Shown one piece after another: positions 3,909-5,294 of a stretch of DNA of 5,294 bases. The notes under the pieces are model-generated. The model had not been told where the DNA came from, searched no databases, and saw only the letters and a list, made by a program, of their open reading frames with translations. How positions within the stretch are numbered: position 1 is the first letter of the stretch; each line of letters starts with the position of its first letter. The position numbers were made by a program, and so were the translations under genes. Source of the stretch: Candidatus Fermentibacteraceae bacterium (GTDB lineage: Bacteria; Fermentibacterota; Fermentibacteria; Fermentibacterales; JCC-6); NCBI GenBank assembly GCA_029932015.1, contig JAOZQW010000175.1, forward strand, positions 1 through 5,294. Direction: 5' to 3'.

Positions 3909-5294
3909 CGGCCCAGGTGTCCGATGTCCAGGAAAACCGCTTCCTGACCGAATCCTCCCCCAGCAGTTCAAGCGCCGCGAACCTGCCCATCTCGATGGAG
4001 TGATCCATGTTATTGTAGCGGAAAAGACCCTGCCTGCCACATGTCACTATCCCATCAAGGGCATCTATGGAGTCCAGTACGGTGGCGACCCTCCCGGCAT
4101 AATCCATGTCGTATACAGGATAGGCATGTGCCTGCCGTGAGATCATGTTCGAGGATACTACAGTCCTGGAGAACAGGCCAAGCTTCTCACCGCCGCTGAC
4201 AGCAGCCTCGATAAGATCAACTTCGCCCTTCCAGATATCGTCGCCCTCATCGCATGTGAATTCAAAGACCACCTGAGAACCGGACTCCGAACAGTTCGAA
4301 TCGAAATTCTCAGGGATTGAGAGTCTGTTGAAGAGGTAGCATTTCTCAGGGGCATATATCCAGTGATCTGCTGCTTCGATCCTGGTGGAGAGTTTTAGCG
4401 TAACGAAGACGATCGCCCTGAATCGGAGTTCCCCGGCAGCATTCATCACTTCTTCAGGCAGAGGGTCAGACAGGAGCCGTACGAAGTCCCCGACGGGGAC
4501 AGTGTTCACGATGGCATCCGCTTCGAGAGTGCCCTGCCCTGTCTCTATGGCAAAACCTCCCGTCTGAAGTCTGGTGATCTGCAGCGGTCTGACTCCATAA
4601 TGGAGAGAAACGCCCCTTGAGGTGCATCTGTCCACAAGTGATTCGCATATGCGTCCGATACCCCCCTGCGGATAGCTGAAAGTGCTGACGAGACTCCTGA
4701 CCTGCTCTCTGGATGGGAAGAGGGTGGACTTGATCAGTCCGGAAAGCCCGGGGACGGTTATCCTCTGACTGGCCCAATCCGCCGACAGAGTACTCGCCGG
4801 ACATCCCCAGAGCTTCTCAGTGTAAGGTCCGAAGTAAAGGTCATACAGTTTCCTGCCGAATCTCCTTACGACCCATCCCTCGAAATCCGCATCCTCCCTC
4901 GGGCGGAACAGGTTACGGATCTGTTCACCTATGTAGCTCAGCATCATTCCTGCGCCGCTGTGAAGGGGCATCCTGCGCAGCACATTTCCAAGAGCCAGCG
5001 GATACATGAAGTAGCGGTCAAGCAGCCGTATCCTGCTCAGACGCTCCAGCTCGAGAAGCTCATCCGGAAGCAGTCCTGCCACGAGATCGAGCAGATCAGG
5101 ATTTTTCGTATGAAAGCGGTGAGGACCATAGTCGAAGTGGAAGGCGCCCTTCCGAACGGTCGAGGCCAGTCCGCCTGGACCGTCTTCCTTCTCAAGAACC
5201 ACTACCGACCTGCCTCGCTCGGAGAGCAGGTCTGCGGCACTGAGCCCGGTCAATCCGGCACCCAGAACAGCGATCCTCTCAGGCAGGCTGCTAC
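3901..5294 (-). CDS. FAD-dependent oxidoreductase, UDP-galactopyranose-mutase / protoporphyrinogen-oxidase-like; 5' end cut
   Basis: Belongs to the FAD/NAD(P)-binding amine-oxidase superfamily, in the subgroup often annotated as a UDP-galactopyranose-mutase-like or protoporphyrinogen-oxidase-like protein and found in cell-surface glycan clusters. In all, 463 residues are visible. Counting from the first whole codon, the dinucleotide-binding VLGAGLTGLSAA lies at 9-20, the acidic strand end LEKEDGPGG at 33-41, DYGPHRFHTKN at 54-64, RFGRKLYDLYF plus YTEKLWG at about 144-163, YPQGG at 207-211, and the C-terminal FAD-contacting GRQGLFRYNNMDHS at 419-432. No membrane segment is evident. The TTG at 5253 is not the start, because it encodes the Leu inside GAGLTG; the frame continues to the window edge with no usual start codon, so the true start lies beyond 5294. 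It overlaps the DUF2085 gene by 8 bases. The substrate is unknown: flavin-dependent sugar mutase or polyprenyl/porphyrin oxidoreductase activity are both possible. Confidence 0.88.
   Translation of the reverse strand, partial: SSLPERIAVLGAGLTGLSAADLLSERGRSVVVLEKEDGPGGLASTVRKGAFHFDYGPHRFHTKNPDLLDLVAGLLPDELLELERLSRIRLLDRYFMYPLALGNVLRRMPLHSGAGMMLSYIGEQIRNLFRPREDADFEGWVVRRFGRKLYDLYFGPYTEKLWGCPASTLSADWASQRITVPGLSGLIKSTLFPSREQVRSLVSTFSYPQGGIGRICESLVDRCTSRGVSLHYGVRPLQITRLQTGGFAIETGQGTLEADAIVNTVPVGDFVRLLSDPLPEEVMNAAGELRFRAIVFVTLKLSTRIEAADHWIYAPEKCYLFNRLSIPENFDSNCSESGSQVVFEFTCDEGDDIWKGEVDLIEAAVSGGEKLGLFSRTVVSSNMISRQAHAYPVYDMDYAGRVATVLDSIDALDGIVTCGRQGLFRYNNMDHSIEMGRFAALELLGEDSVRKRFSWTSDTWADG

Noticed and set aside
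3909..4040. N-terminal extension of the DUF2085 protein by 44 residues
   Set aside because: It overlaps the conserved C-terminus of the oxidoreductase in another frame, is Arg/Gly/Ser/Pro rich, and is not part of the family. ATG at 3908 gives the normal length.
5251..5253. TTG as the start of the oxidoreductase
   Set aside because: It is the Leu codon inside the FAD-binding GAGLTG motif; the frame continues upstream to the window edge with the rest of that motif.

Overview
The window comes from a bacterial chromosome with a GC content in the low-to-mid fifties by eye. Every supported gene lies on the minus strand, so the region reads from right to left. Coding is dense, with gaps no longer than about 130 bases. 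I see no tRNA, rRNA, CRISPR array, insertion sequence or phage gene. The housekeeping genes (rsmI, tmk) are bacterial. Inositol-phosphate synthase next to a phosphatidylinositol-phosphate-synthase-type enzyme is best known from Actinobacteria, but codon use and protein style do not look actinobacterial. An uncultured bacterium of another phylum (for example the FCB group) is possible. I cannot assign a taxon from this sequence alone.

Layout in transcription order. (1) 5294-3901: a FAD-dependent oxidoreductase of the protoporphyrinogen-oxidase / UDP-galactopyranose-mutase-like family, with its 5' end cut by the window edge. (2) 3908-3441: a four-helix DUF2085 membrane protein whose start overlaps the stop of the oxidoreductase by 8 bases. 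(3) 3440-3314: a 127-base gap with only weak structure. (4) 3313-3062: a small DUF3006-type protein with a strong ribosome binding site. (5) 3029-2892: a possible 45-codon ORF with a CxxCH motif, containing a long near-perfect hairpin. It ends 3 bases before rsmI. (6) 2888-2208: rsmI, the 16S rRNA C1402 2'-O-methyltransferase. (7) 2188-2160: a good sigma70-like promoter for the next group. (8) 2126-1512: a CDP-alcohol phosphatidyltransferase, probably a phosphatidylinositol-phosphate synthase. (9) 1460-339: ino1, inositol-3-phosphate synthase, preceded by a perfect 16-base palindrome. (10) 333-1: tmk, thymidylate kinase, with its 3' end cut by the window edge.

How the genes work together: Ino1 converts glucose 6-phosphate to inositol phosphate. 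The adjacent phosphatidyltransferase can join this to CDP-diacylglycerol to give phosphatidylinositol phosphate. The pair therefore forms a compact inositol-lipid module with its own promoter, and tmk is carried along at the end. The oxidoreductase and DUF2085 pair looks like a separate, translationally coupled unit with a possible envelope or glycan role.

The least explained part is 2889-3061, between the DUF3006 gene and rsmI. A structured RNA element and a putative CxxCH mini-protein occupy the same bases there.
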